64,000 nt of DNA from contig NC_015731.1 of the NCBI RefSeq assembly GCF_000219585.1, positions 434,001 to 498,000 on the forward strand. The letters run 5' to 3'. A program made the translations under genes and the position numbers. Below the pieces are notes generated by a model. It did no database searches. It had not been told where the DNA came from and saw only the letters and a list, made by a program, of their open reading frames with translations. Below are positions 9,141 to 17,568 of this stretch, one piece after another. Source of the stretch: Nitrosomonas sp. Is79A3. Its GTDB lineage: Bacteria; Pseudomonadota; Gammaproteobacteria; Burkholderiales; Nitrosomonadaceae. The first letter of the stretch is position 1, and every line of letters begins with the position of its first letter.

Positions 9141-9350
9141 TCAAGGAACTGGCTCGTAACCGCCTTTACTCCAAGGATTGCATCGCAATATGCGCCAGAT
9201 ACTTAATCGTGTTCCACGGAATAGCCCATATTTTGCGTATGCCTCACAGGCATATTGTGAGCAGGTTGGACTAAAACGACATGAAGGCGCCAATAGAGGA
9301 CTGATACAGTACTGATAGAATTTTATAAAGGCAATAATTAACCGTGACAT
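9141..9350 (-). CDS. yidD: membrane protein insertion efficiency factor YidD
   Basis: 69 residues. It contains the family signature [26 protein letters not shown] and the closing [14 protein letters not shown]. It is a small amphipathic inner-membrane-associated protein that assists YidC-dependent insertion. It overlaps rnpA by 13 bases, the usual arrangement, and lies 180 bases upstream of yidC. Confidence 0.95.
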   Translation of the reverse strand: MSRLIIAFIKFYQYCISPLLAPSCRFSPTCSQYACEAYAKYGLFRGTRLSIWRILRCNPWSKGGYEPVP

Positions 9351-9664
9351 TGCTGTAGCTGGAGCATTAATAATCGCGTTTCAGTGGCCAGTTTTATCGA
9401 TTCATTCTTGGCAACAGAACGTCTTAATCGTATTACCCAGTCTATTTCATTTGTTTGATCGTTGAGCCGGTTTCTACGAAATGTCTCTCGCAGTATACGT
9501 TTAATCCGATTGCGTTTAACTGCGTGCCGTTCAATTTTCTTCGAAACGATTAGTCCAAGCCGCGCATAACCAAGTCGATTCGGTTTCATATAAATCTGGA
9601 TTAAATCACCACTAACCTGATATTTTAAATTAATTATTGCAGCAAATTCTGTTGCTTTATGCAA
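9338..9664 (-). CDS. rnpA: ribonuclease P protein component
   Basis: About 108 residues. The RNase P protein signature is clear ([26 protein letters not shown]). It binds the catalytic RNA and helps remove tRNA 5' leaders. The start is doubtful. The TTG at 9664 encodes LHKATEF, but the reading frame continues upstream with SLPRNCRL, which resembles the normal N-terminal LPRxxRL motif. The frame is open back to a TAA near the rpmH end with no ATG or GTG, so a CTG at about 9688 or an ATT is possible. Confidence 0.93.
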   Translation of the reverse strand: MHKATEFAAIINLKYQVSGDLIQIYMKPNRLGYARLGLIVSKKIERHAVKRNRIKRILRETFRRNRLNDQTNEIDWVIRLRRSVAKNESIKLATETRLLMLQLQQCHG

Positions 9665-9730
9665 CCTGCAATTTCTCGGCAGGGAGTGAATTTCAACAAA
9701 TCTAAAAATAAAAAATTTTATCCAATAAAA

Positions 9731-9865
9731 TTAAACACTCAGTCGTGCACGGCCTTTTGCGCGACGAGCGCGGATAACCGCAGCGCCAGCGCGTGTTTTC
9801 ATACGTACAAGAAACCCATGTGTACGCTTTCTTCTAGTAACTGAAGGCTGATAAGTACGTTTCAT
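9731..9865 (-). CDS. rpmH: 50S ribosomal protein L34
   Basis: 44 residues, starting [20 protein letters not shown] and ending GRARLSV, a near-canonical L34. It is very basic and of standard length. It is the first gene of the rpmH-rnpA-yidD-yidC-mnmE block; the A+T-rich stretch beyond 9865 should hold its promoter. Confidence 0.97.
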   Translation of the reverse strand: MKRTYQPSVTRRKRTHGFLVRMKTRAGAAVIRARRAKGRARLSV

Positions 9866-10280
9866 TTTTTCTCTCTAAATTTATTTTGTCAATGGAACCG
9901 TGTATTACAACTTGTTATGGGGTCTGATGTCAATATCCTTTTTATCAATCAGCTATTATGTTCTTATGAAATTAGATGAGTAGTAAGTTTAATATAATTC
10001 CCAAGCTATTGATTGCAAGCATCTATACTTTATAAATGGAAAGAATAATACATTTTACTCGCTTGTTTATTAATAATTGTATATTGCACTAGTGAAGTGG
10101 TTCTTTATGTGACTGGAATTATCAGAAGGCGGCTTTACATTTTTATCGCGGTATGGTACTTAGAGGGGAAATAGTTGTGTGTGAAGGAAGATCTGGTGTT
10201 ATTAACCTATAAAGCTATTTAAATGTGGTAAATAAATATCTGTTTTTATAATCTTAATAATTAATGCATGCGGGGTTTGT
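9866..10280. other. A+T-rich gap upstream of rpmH
   Basis: About 415 bases without a gene. In many bacteria rpmH sits beside dnaA and the replication origin. Here neither a dnaA gene nor any clear DnaA box (TTATCCACA or its complement) is visible. The nearest word, TGTGGTAAA at about 10226, has two mismatches. It probably carries the rpmH promoter and the promoter of the DUF5658 gene. Confidence 0.5.
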
Positions 10281-10754
10281 ATGGTTAATGCGGTTGCAAT
10301 TTCTAACAATCGAAGTCAGGATCGCCGTCAAGGTATGCCGTTTTTCTGTCCTTTTCATTTGGGAATAAAAACTGGCAAGAGAGTCGGTGAACGTAGGGCA
10401 ACGGCTCGAGGGGAGCCAGTATATGTAGATTGTTATGCAGGGCATTTGATGCTATGCACTATTGCCATTCTATTCTTAAGTGCTGCCGATGCTTTTTTCA
10501 CGCTGAATATATTGGCCAATGGCGGCGAAGAACTTAATTGGTTTATGAAAATACTTATAGAAGACAGTGTAGAAAAATTCGTTGTCTTCAAGTTGGCCCT
10601 CACATCAATGGCGCTTATATTGCTTGTTATGCACCATAACGTTCAACTGGTTGGAAGAATGCGTGTAAGACACCTTCAGTATATGGTTTTAATTGGCTAC
10701 GGTGTATTAATCGGTTATGAATTACATTTGCTGGGATTAGCAGCTGTGTATTGA
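10281..10754 (+). CDS. DUF5658 family membrane protein
   Basis: 157 residues. A polar, arginine-rich N-terminal 50 residues (RSQDRRQG, GKRVGERRATAR) is followed by three predicted membrane helices: about 55-80 (LMLCTIAILFLSAADAFFTLNIL), 105-122 (FKLALTSMALILLVM) and 133-155. The stretch SAADAFFTLNILANGGEELNWFM fits DUF5658, a family of unknown function. GGGG six bases before the ATG serves as ribosome-binding site. It stands alone with no operon partner. Confidence 0.75.
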   Translation: MVNAVAISNNRSQDRRQGMPFFCPFHLGIKTGKRVGERRATARGEPVYVDCYAGHLMLCTIAILFLSAADAFFTLNILANGGEELNWFMKILIEDSVEKFVVFKLALTSMALILLVMHHNVQLVGRMRVRHLQYMVLIGYGVLIGYELHLLGLAAVY

Positions 10755-10841
10755 TGTTGATTAGACAGGGAGAGCAAAATAAGCAATCGCCGGATAGAAT
10801 CTCAGCGGTTTTTTTTAAAGAAACACATTTGCTAATTTGTC

Positions 10842-10856
10842 AGGGAATCATTCTCA
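10842..10856. promoter_or_regulatory. Fur-box-like word
   Basis: AGGGAATCATTCTCA matches 13 of 15 positions of the 7-1-7 Fur pattern TGAGAATNATTCTCA. It lies about 310 bases upstream of the secreted-protein gene, so its target is unclear. Confidence 0.3.
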
Positions 10857-10893
10857 ACGGATTTTGATTTATTTAATCTTTGCGAATCCAATA

Positions 10894-10978
10894 CCCCGCC
10901 TCTTGGTGCGAGGGCTGATTAAAAATCAGCAGATTGAGAGGCGTACTTAATACCCGCTGTTTGCGGCGGGATTCTTTA
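10894..10978 (+). repeat. REP/IS200-like hairpin cluster ending in a terminator-like stem
   Basis: Three inverted repeats lie in sequence. An outer stem CGCCTCT (10897-10903) with AGAGGCG (10937-10943) encloses a hairpin GCTGATT (10914-10920) with AATCAGC (10924-10930). Then CCCGCTG (10953-10959) pairs with CGGCGGG (10964-10970) around a TTTG loop, followed by ATTCTTTATTTT. Both GC-rich parts begin AATACCC. It may terminate the DUF5658 transcript; the shape also resembles REP elements or ends of IS200/IS605 elements. Confidence 0.5.
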
Positions 10979-11164
10979 TTTTCAGCTAACAAACATACAC
11001 TATGAGTCTGTTGGACTAAAGACTGATCTACTGCACCAGCGCGAACAGTGGTTCATAGTTTTACGATTTCTCAGATGGTTTGCTACGATCGTTCAAGTTC
11101 GGCAGGCTCCTGGCCGATTCAATATTCTTGCCGTGGGTTATTTTATTCTTTAAGTGGGTGATCA

Positions 11165-11863
11165 ATGTTTAAAAAAATAATGCTTTTATGTTTTCTACTT
11201 TGGAATATGACTGTACTAGCAATAGATGCTGATTTCTCTAAATCTTTTGTAGCTCCTGAAACATCAGGAAAGAACAGCCTAACTATCGGTGGTATTGATG
11301 CAAACGGCAATACCTATAAAGTAAATTTAAATTTACGCAGTGACTTAACATTGACTATTGCTGATGCGCAAGTTGAAAAGAATATTAATGAGCAATTAGA
11401 ACAGGAATTAAGAAATACCACTTGGAAAGGGACATACGAAGCTTCTGATAGTATTCTACAAACAACGCTACAACTTGTAGTTGTGCAATACGGTTATGTA
11501 GGTGGCGAGATTACACATAAAGGTACGGGAGATAGCTACCTTACCGCAAGAGTGACTGGCGATATAGTTACTCAATTTAAAATTAATGATGAGTTTATTG
11601 ATGAAGACAGAATTGATCCAGAAATCCTTGCAAATATATCAAGTGATACAGAGAATCGCCAACTGATTAGAATTAAACGGATGCGAGCGCTGGAGTTTAA
11701 TAGTGCTGGCTCTTCTGCCAATTCTGGGTGGAATGCTAATAGAGAATATCGCCTATTATTTGATGGTAATGTGCTATCAGGAGTAGTTGGAATTCCGAAT
11801 GAGATTTATGGTACAAATGATACAAAGACAGGCAGTGGAAGCATTACATTGGTTAAACAATAA
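11165..11863 (+). CDS. secreted protein of unknown function
   Basis: 232 residues. A signal peptide is clear: MFKK, a hydrophobic stretch (IMLLCFLLWNMTVLA) and a likely cleavage after VLA. The mature part is polar and rich in Asn, Thr, Asp and Gly, without cysteine. Its alternating pattern (YKVNLNLRSDLTLTIADAQ) suggests beta structure. I do not recognise a family. The ATG follows GTGGGTGATCA. It neighbours, on the opposite strand, the type I secretion genes, but has a Sec-type signal and so is probably not their substrate. Confidence 0.7.
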   Translation: MFKKIMLLCFLLWNMTVLAIDADFSKSFVAPETSGKNSLTIGGIDANGNTYKVNLNLRSDLTLTIADAQVEKNINEQLEQELRNTTWKGTYEASDSILQTTLQLVVVQYGYVGGEITHKGTGDSYLTARVTGDIVTQFKINDEFIDEDRIDPEILANISSDTENRQLIRIKRMRALEFNSAGSSANSGWNANREYRLLFDGNVLSGVVGIPNEIYGTNDTKTGSGSITLVKQ

Positions 11864-12064
11864 ATAATAATGTTGCAAGAAATTTTCCGGAGCTTTGCGC
11901 GGAGAAAAATATTTACGCTGGTCCTGATGAAAAAATATTGTTTTCAATCAATAGAGCGGCATACTCCAACTTGAGATTTCCCAGTATCGTTTTGTAGCAG
12001 TGGTTACTCGTCAGGAAACACTAAGGAAAGAATGGCATTTGATCAACACAGGTTGATTGCAGAA

Positions 12065-13405
12065 TCAGTTATGAGCTGTAAAATAACCGGCTATATTTCT
12101 TAAATCATCTAGAGTCAGTGTACCAGCAGCTAACTGTAAGCGAAGATATGCGAGCAGATAATTATATCTAGCTTCCGCAAGATCTCGCCGTGCGGTATGT
12201 AATTGTTGCTGCGCATCTAAAAGATTTAAATTAATGCGTATACCACCCAGAATGCTTTTTCGTGTTGCTTCCACAAGCAATTCTGCTGATTTGACAGATA
12301 GCTCCAGCGATTCAATTCTTTTGACACCGCTGAGTAAAAGATTATATTGTTTGCGTAGTTCAACAAGCACTTTTTGAGTTATGGCATCTTGATCAGCCTC
12401 AGCTTGTGCATGGCTAGCCTTTGCCTGTGCGGTAATAGCATTAACGCGGCCACCCGCGTATAAAGGAATATTAATTTCAACGCCTGCCGCTGCTAGATCA
12501 AATTCTCGATTTGCAGTAACAAATGATCCGGATTTATTATGAGTTAAGCTGGCAACGAGGTCTACACGAGGAGCATGGCCTGCGTAGCTCTTTCTGATTT
12601 CCTCTTTTCCGGAAGTTACTGCATGACGTTGTGTCACCAGCTCAGCATTGCGCTCAAGCGCTAAGGCATACCAGCTATCATAGTCTTGCAACTGGATGGC
12701 ATGAGAACTGAATTTTTCAGACAAGCTATCTAGTTTGGTTATTTTCTGACCTACGATTGCTTCAAGTTGAAGTTGTGCTCCTTCCAGTTCATCATGGGCT
12801 TCAATTGTTTTCGCCTGCGCTAAAGCGAACTTCGACTGTGTTTCGAGGACATCCGTAGTAGTTCCTTCACCTTTTTGTAACATACGCTCATTGACGTGTT
12901 TGAGTTCTTCGAAGGAGTCGCGTTGTGCTTCAGCCAGCTTTACGTGGTCCTGCGCCAGCAAAGTTTTAACATAGGCTTCTACTACTCGTACAACAAGCTG
13001 TTGGCTGAGACCGGTAAATTTTGCACGACTGGAATCAGCTTTCGCTTTTCCCTGGCGGTAACTGGCAACAGCTTCCAGATTAATCAAGGGTTGACGCAAT
13101 GATAGGGTACTTACTTGACTATCAAAATTGAGTGGTTGGGTACCGCCGACACCACTAGAAAATGCCTGTGTTCCAGTAGTTTTACTCTGTACATGGGTAA
13201 TTGATAAATTAGGTAGTAAACCTGCAAGACCAATGGCCTCTGCTTGCTGTCCCGCTTCATTTTCATGGAACGCCGAACGGTAGGTTGGGTCATTTTCTAA
13301 TGCTGCCTCATAAGCATCCAGTAGGCTAAATGCATGTGCTAGGCAAGCCTGATTGAATAGAACGATAAAAACTAAAACCGAAACCTTTTTGCAGGTGGAT
13401 ATCAT
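12065..13405 (-). CDS. TolC-like outer membrane channel of a type I secretion system
   Basis: 446 residues. A signal peptide (VSVLVFIVLFNQACLAHA) precedes a TolC fold: DAYEAALENDPTYRSA near the start, long helical repeats, LRQPLINLEAVASYRQGKA, EINIPLYAGGRVNAITAQA, and RIESLELSVKSAELLVEATRKSILGG, with TRRDLAEARYNYLLAYLRL near the end. It forms the outer-membrane exit duct for the adjacent ABC/HlyD pair, lying five bases downstream of the HlyD gene in one apparent operon. Confidence 0.92.
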   Translation of the reverse strand: MISTCKKVSVLVFIVLFNQACLAHAFSLLDAYEAALENDPTYRSAFHENEAGQQAEAIGLAGLLPNLSITHVQSKTTGTQAFSSGVGGTQPLNFDSQVSTLSLRQPLINLEAVASYRQGKAKADSSRAKFTGLSQQLVVRVVEAYVKTLLAQDHVKLAEAQRDSFEELKHVNERMLQKGEGTTTDVLETQSKFALAQAKTIEAHDELEGAQLQLEAIVGQKITKLDSLSEKFSSHAIQLQDYDSWYALALERNAELVTQRHAVTSGKEEIRKSYAGHAPRVDLVASLTHNKSGSFVTANREFDLAAAGVEINIPLYAGGRVNAITAQAKASHAQAEADQDAITQKVLVELRKQYNLLLSGVKRIESLELSVKSAELLVEATRKSILGGIRINLNLLDAQQQLHTARRDLAEARYNYLLAYLRLQLAAGTLTLDDLRNIAGYFTAHN

Positions 13406-13410
13406 CGCGA

Positions 13411-14763
13411 CTACTCTTCACTTAGGGATGAATGAACACGATCAAGTATTGGTTTGAATAAATAGCTCATTAATGACCGCTCACCTGTTTTAATAAATAC
13501 CTCTACCGGCATGCCTGCTCTAATCAGCTGATCTGACAATTGTTTCATACCTTCGGAAGTCACCTTAGCTTTCATATTGTAATAGGGAAGGCCGGTTCGT
13601 TCATCCGTTAGACGATCCGCTGATACCTGGGTTACGATGCCCGGGATATTGGGTGTTTTCTTTTGATTAAGAGCGGAAAAAATCAAATCCACAGGAAGGT
13701 CAACATGGACTTTGTCAATTAAATGAACAGGCACCTGCCCGGTAATGACCAGCACATCATCACTTGGAACGATATCCATTAACTTAAATCCTGGCCCGAT
13801 AACACCCCCTTCAGTAAACACATTCATGCCTACTACGAAGCCATCAACAGGCGCTCTAACTTCAACATTGGCCAATTCAAAATCCTGCCCGCTCAGACGG
13901 CTGCTAAGACTATCAGCTTCGCGCTGTATATCGGATAATTGCTGACGTACTTCTTTCTGGTATTCCTGTTGCCGGTGTATGCGGCGCTGTTCCAATTCTG
14001 TTATCTGGCGTTGCGTGCGGCCGATATTGCCGATATCGGAGGAAATTTCACCCGCCAGTTGCGTATAGGTACGCTCAAGATCCAGAACCCGGTTACGGGG
14101 TACAAAACCATCTTTTGCCAGTTCCCGAAGATTTACAAGTTGTTCTTCCAAGAACTTCAATTGCTGGTTTTTACTGATTTTCGTTGCTTCAAGCCCGCGC
14201 AGTTGTACTTTTAGGCCGGCAGTGCCTTCATCAAGGGCAGCTATTTCGTGTTGCAAGGCCAGTCTGCGCGATGTGAATAATTGATTTTGTATAATGAGGT
14301 TATTGGCGACACGTGGATCACTTTGTAGTGATAGTAATTCCGCAAGAAATGCAATTTCATTTTTGCTATCACGCTCAGCCAATAAACGTGCTTCCACTGC
14401 GCGCGCAGTATAAAGTTGGCTGCGGGTTATTTCGGCTTGGGCTTTTATCTGAACATCATTCATACGTACTACTACCTGGCCTACCTTAACATGATCTCCT
14501 TCCTTTACCAGGATGCGATCTATAGTGCCACCGGTTTGATGTTGTACCGCCTGAAGATTACTAGCAACAGTAACTGTGCCTGAAATCGGCACGCCTTTGT
14601 CCAACGGTGCGAAAGACGCCCACAAAATAAATCCGCCAAAGCCTGCCAGAACAATCCACCAGCCAAGTTTGGTATAGTGGGTTTCATCAGTCTCAACTTG
14701 ATTGGATAGATCCACCGGAACAGTCTCAATAATTGTCTTTTTTTCTTCTGCTGCAACCTTCAT
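13411..14763 (-). CDS. HlyD-family type I secretion periplasmic adaptor
   Basis: 450 residues. A short cytoplasmic segment and one membrane helix (about 33-51, GWWIVLAGFGGFILWASFAPL) are followed by a lipoyl-like half-domain (GTVTVASNLQAVQHQTGGTIDRILVKEGDHVKVGQ), a long coiled-coil hairpin (about 120-300) and the second half (VRAPVDGFVVGMNVFTEGGVIGPG). The C-terminal beta-barrel region includes PYYNMKAKV and IRAGMPVEVFIKTGERSLMSYL. Family role: bridges the ABC exporter and TolC. It closely resembles PrtE/AprE-type adaptors of protease and S-layer secretion. Confidence 0.93.
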   Translation of the reverse strand: MKVAAEEKKTIIETVPVDLSNQVETDETHYTKLGWWIVLAGFGGFILWASFAPLDKGVPISGTVTVASNLQAVQHQTGGTIDRILVKEGDHVKVGQVVVRMNDVQIKAQAEITRSQLYTARAVEARLLAERDSKNEIAFLAELLSLQSDPRVANNLIIQNQLFTSRRLALQHEIAALDEGTAGLKVQLRGLEATKISKNQQLKFLEEQLVNLRELAKDGFVPRNRVLDLERTYTQLAGEISSDIGNIGRTQRQITELEQRRIHRQQEYQKEVRQQLSDIQREADSLSSRLSGQDFELANVEVRAPVDGFVVGMNVFTEGGVIGPGFKLMDIVPSDDVLVITGQVPVHLIDKVHVDLPVDLIFSALNQKKTPNIPGIVTQVSADRLTDERTGLPYYNMKAKVTSEGMKQLSDQLIRAGMPVEVFIKTGERSLMSYLFKPILDRVHSSLSEE

Positions 14764-14823
14764 TATTATCCCTGCTTGATGATCGATGCTTTCTCAATGT
14801 GCAATTGAACGGTGTGCCATAAT

Positions 14824-16614
14824 TTATTCAGTTTTGGAGTCAACTACATTGGTAGTTTGAGTCGTTTGGTTTTGAGTAGCTTGCTTTTTGGCTTGTTGTT
14901 GTGCCAAAAGCGCTTGTTGTGTTTGCTGCTGTTGTTGGGTCAATGCTTCGATGACTTGGTTAGTCGGGCCAAACATTTTTGCCATGCCATCGTGTAATAA
15001 TAGCAGCTTGTTGGTTGCACTGATAATGCTGGTACGGTGAGTAATCAAGACAATGGTTTTTCCACGTTTACGCAAATCAATGATGGCTGCCAGAAGCGCT
15101 TGTTCTCCCACATCGTCGAGGTTTGAATTGGGTTCGTCGAGAACAATCAATGATGGATCATCATACATGGCGCGCGCTAAGCCGAGACGTTGTTTCTGCC
15201 CGCCAGAAAGACCGGTGCCGCCATCACCCAGTGGTGTGTCGTAGCCGGAGGGCATATTCAGAATCAATTCATGAACTCCCGCTCGTTTGGCTGCCAGAAT
15301 AACCTTATCCGCGTGCACTTCGCCAAAACGCGCGATATTCTCGGAAACAGTTCCGGCGAATAATTCAATATCCTGAGGTAAGTAACCGATATGCGGACCC
15401 AATTCATCCTTGTTCCAGAGATAAACATCCGCGCCATCCAACCTTACTTTCCCTGCAGCAGCAGGCCATACACCAACTAGCAGGCGTGCCAAAGTGGATT
15501 TTCCCGATCCGCTCGGACCAATAATGCCGAGAACCTCACCGGCAGCTAGGGAAAAAGTTAACCCTTTGATAACAGCAACTTTGCCACCGGGCGGAGCCGC
15601 TGTAATATTCTCAACTGCAATAACGCCTTTCGGTTTAGGTAACGCCATGCCTGCTTCGCGCGCCGGATTTTGTTCGAGCAATTTAGTTAAGCGCTCATAA
15701 GCACTCCGCGTGCCGCCAATTTGTTTCCACACACTGATTAATAACTGGACCGGCGCAACGGCTCTACCAAATAGTATTGAGCCAGCAATCATCATTCCGG
15801 GGGTAATGCTGTTATCTAAAACCAGTAAAGCACCTAATCCCAACATGAGTGATTGCAATGCGACTGTAAAAGATTTTGACAGCGCGGTGACAATACCGGC
15901 TTTTTCACTTGCCTCAGCTTGTAAGTTAAGAAATCGGCTATGCAGTTTATACCAGCGTGATTGAATATTGGGCAGCATACCCATGGCCTCAATCACTTCG
16001 GCATTACGCAAATTATTGGATGCCACGTTGGTCGAAGCGACAGCCATTGAATTCGCCTCGGCTAAAGGTTTGTGCGATATTTTTTCATTAATATAGGCCA
16101 AAATGAATAATAGAGTTGTACCGCATAAGGCGAAAACACCCAGAGCAGGATGAAACATGAATATAACGAATATATAAATTGGAAACCAGGGTGCATCAAA
16201 AAAGGCGAACAATGCGTTGCCGGTTAAAAATTGCCGCAAATTGGTCAGATCTTTTAAAGCTTGCCCGGCATTGTTATTGCCTTGTTTTAAGTTTTCTTCA
16301 AAAGCCGCAGTATAGACGCGTTTATTCAATTTCATGTCGAGCTGAGCACCGACGCGAATCAATACAAAACTCCGCACATATTCCAGTGCACCCATAAAAG
16401 CATAAGCACCCAGCATGATCAGTGTCAGCATTAACAGAGTCATTTCGTTGCGGCTGGTTAATACGCTGTCATAGAGCTGCAGCATGTAAATGGCTGGCAT
16501 GAGCATCAGCATATTGATAACAGCGCTAAAGACACCTATGTTTCTAAAGGTTTTCTTAAAGCTGAGCAGTACCTGAGCGATTTCATTCTGAGGCGCTTTA
16601 AATTTTAATTTCAT
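14824..16614 (-). CDS. type I secretion ABC permease/ATPase (PrtD/AprD-like)
   Basis: 596 residues. The N-terminal membrane domain (about 20-310) has six helices. The ATPase has Walker A GPSGSGKST (about 368), signature LSGGQKQRLGLARAM, Walker B LIVLDEPNSNLDD and H-loop LITHRTS. There is no C39 peptidase or C39-like domain, so it belongs to the PrtD/AprD/RsaD class that exports proteins with an uncleaved C-terminal signal. The final 45 residues are an unusual Gln-rich tail (QQQQQTQQALLAQQQ). It is first in the operon ABC-HlyD-TolC. The RTX/S-layer-like protein at 31549 is its most likely substrate, by inference. Confidence 0.92.
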   Translation of the reverse strand: MKLKFKAPQNEIAQVLLSFKKTFRNIGVFSAVINMLMLMPAIYMLQLYDSVLTSRNEMTLLMLTLIMLGAYAFMGALEYVRSFVLIRVGAQLDMKLNKRVYTAAFEENLKQGNNNAGQALKDLTNLRQFLTGNALFAFFDAPWFPIYIFVIFMFHPALGVFALCGTTLLFILAYINEKISHKPLAEANSMAVASTNVASNNLRNAEVIEAMGMLPNIQSRWYKLHSRFLNLQAEASEKAGIVTALSKSFTVALQSLMLGLGALLVLDNSITPGMMIAGSILFGRAVAPVQLLISVWKQIGGTRSAYERLTKLLEQNPAREAGMALPKPKGVIAVENITAAPPGGKVAVIKGLTFSLAAGEVLGIIGPSGSGKSTLARLLVGVWPAAAGKVRLDGADVYLWNKDELGPHIGYLPQDIELFAGTVSENIARFGEVHADKVILAAKRAGVHELILNMPSGYDTPLGDGGTGLSGGQKQRLGLARAMYDDPSLIVLDEPNSNLDDVGEQALLAAIIDLRKRGKTIVLITHRTSIISATNKLLLLHDGMAKMFGPTNQVIEALTQQQQQTQQALLAQQQAKKQATQNQTTQTTNVVDSKTE

Positions 16615-16692
16615 TTATCAACACCATGATATTGTGTAACTCATTTAATAATTGCAATATGCTGAACTAATTATGATTGCACATTGTTGGTT

Positions 16693-17568
16693 TTAACCAG
16701 GTAAATCTTCGGCCGTCAATTCAAACGATCTTGGACAATAGTTTAGATCCCGTTTTGCATCCGAGCAGTCAAATGTCAGATCCTGACTCATTCTTTCCGC
16801 CATTGCAGATGTCCAGCTGCGGTAACGTGGCAGCCAGCTAAGCCCCCGTGCCGCTATCTGAAAAAGCCAGAGCGGTATCGCCAACATGCGTGGCGGATGA
16901 TTTAGTGCCTCAAATACGCGTTTGACCATTTCGCGATAAGGTAAAGTTTCCGCGCCGGTTAGATTATAGGAACGACTGGTCAGATTTAAAGTGTCTAGCG
17001 CCGCATAACATGCTGAAGCGACATCTTCAACGTGAACAGGCTGCCGTAATCCCTTGGCTGATCCCAGCAGTGGAAAGAATCCAAAGCGGCGGATAAATCG
17101 TGCTATCTCAGCAACATTCTTATCGTGTCCGTGTCCATAAATCAGTGTCGGGCGCAAAATGATCCATTTTACCCCATGTGTGGTTGCCCATGTTTGCACA
17201 AGTTCCTCACCTTTTATCAATTGCTGTGCAATTTTTCGTTCGCTGGGGGCGGATGACGTCTCTTTGGTGAAACGGCTGGTGGAAGATAATACGACAATCC
17301 GTCGTGCGCCATAAATTGATAAGAGATCAAAGTGCTCAGGCAATACCCAAATGGGAGCGGCACATATCCAAATAGGGATATTATTTTTTTCTGTGCCGGC
17401 TCTTTGATTTGTTGTATCCAGCTGTTGCCAGGTGATTTGCGGGTGGCTTTGTGTAATCGGGCGGCGAGAAAAGGCAGTGATCTGCCAATTGTTTTGTATC
17501 AATTGTTTCAGTAAGCATTCACCAATTAGACTGGTTGCGCCGAGCAATCCGACATGTCGCTCACTCAT
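16693..17568 (-). CDS. NAD(P)-dependent SDR-family protein, epimerase/dehydratase-like
   Basis: 291 residues with an N-terminal Rossmann motif GLLGATSLIGECLL (the GxxGxxG form). It continues with VVLSSTSRF, WIILRPTLIYGHGHDKN and a C-terminal VKRVFEALN substrate region, as in extended SDR proteins. The canonical YxxxK catalytic pair is not evident at its usual place; the region reads SAPSERKIAQQLIKGEE. The protein may therefore bind nucleotide without epimerase chemistry. It overlaps the upstream glycosyltransferase by eight bases, suggesting a role in making or modifying a sugar or lipid carrier in this surface-glycan cluster. Confidence 0.75.
   Translation of the reverse strand: MSERHVGLLGATSLIGECLLKQLIQNNWQITAFSRRPITQSHPQITWQQLDTTNQRAGTEKNNIPIWICAAPIWVLPEHFDLLSIYGARRIVVLSSTSRFTKETSSAPSERKIAQQLIKGEELVQTWATTHGVKWIILRPTLIYGHGHDKNVAEIARFIRRFGFFPLLGSAKGLRQPVHVEDVASACYAALDTLNLTSRSYNLTGAETLPYREMVKRVFEALNHPPRMLAIPLWLFQIAARGLSWLPRYRSWTSAMAERMSQDLTFDCSDAKRDLNYCPRSFELTAEDLPG

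Larger units (their letters stand above)
10755..11164. other. gene-free gap with hairpins
   Basis: About 410 bases with no gene. It contains a Fur-like word (10842-10856) and a cluster of inverted repeats (10894-10970), listed separately. The last 150 bases before the secreted-protein gene show no clear motif. Confidence 0.6.

Noticed and set aside
9866-10280. Possible replication origin next to rpmH-rnpA
   Set aside because: No dnaA gene and no clear DnaA box. The A+T richness alone is not enough.
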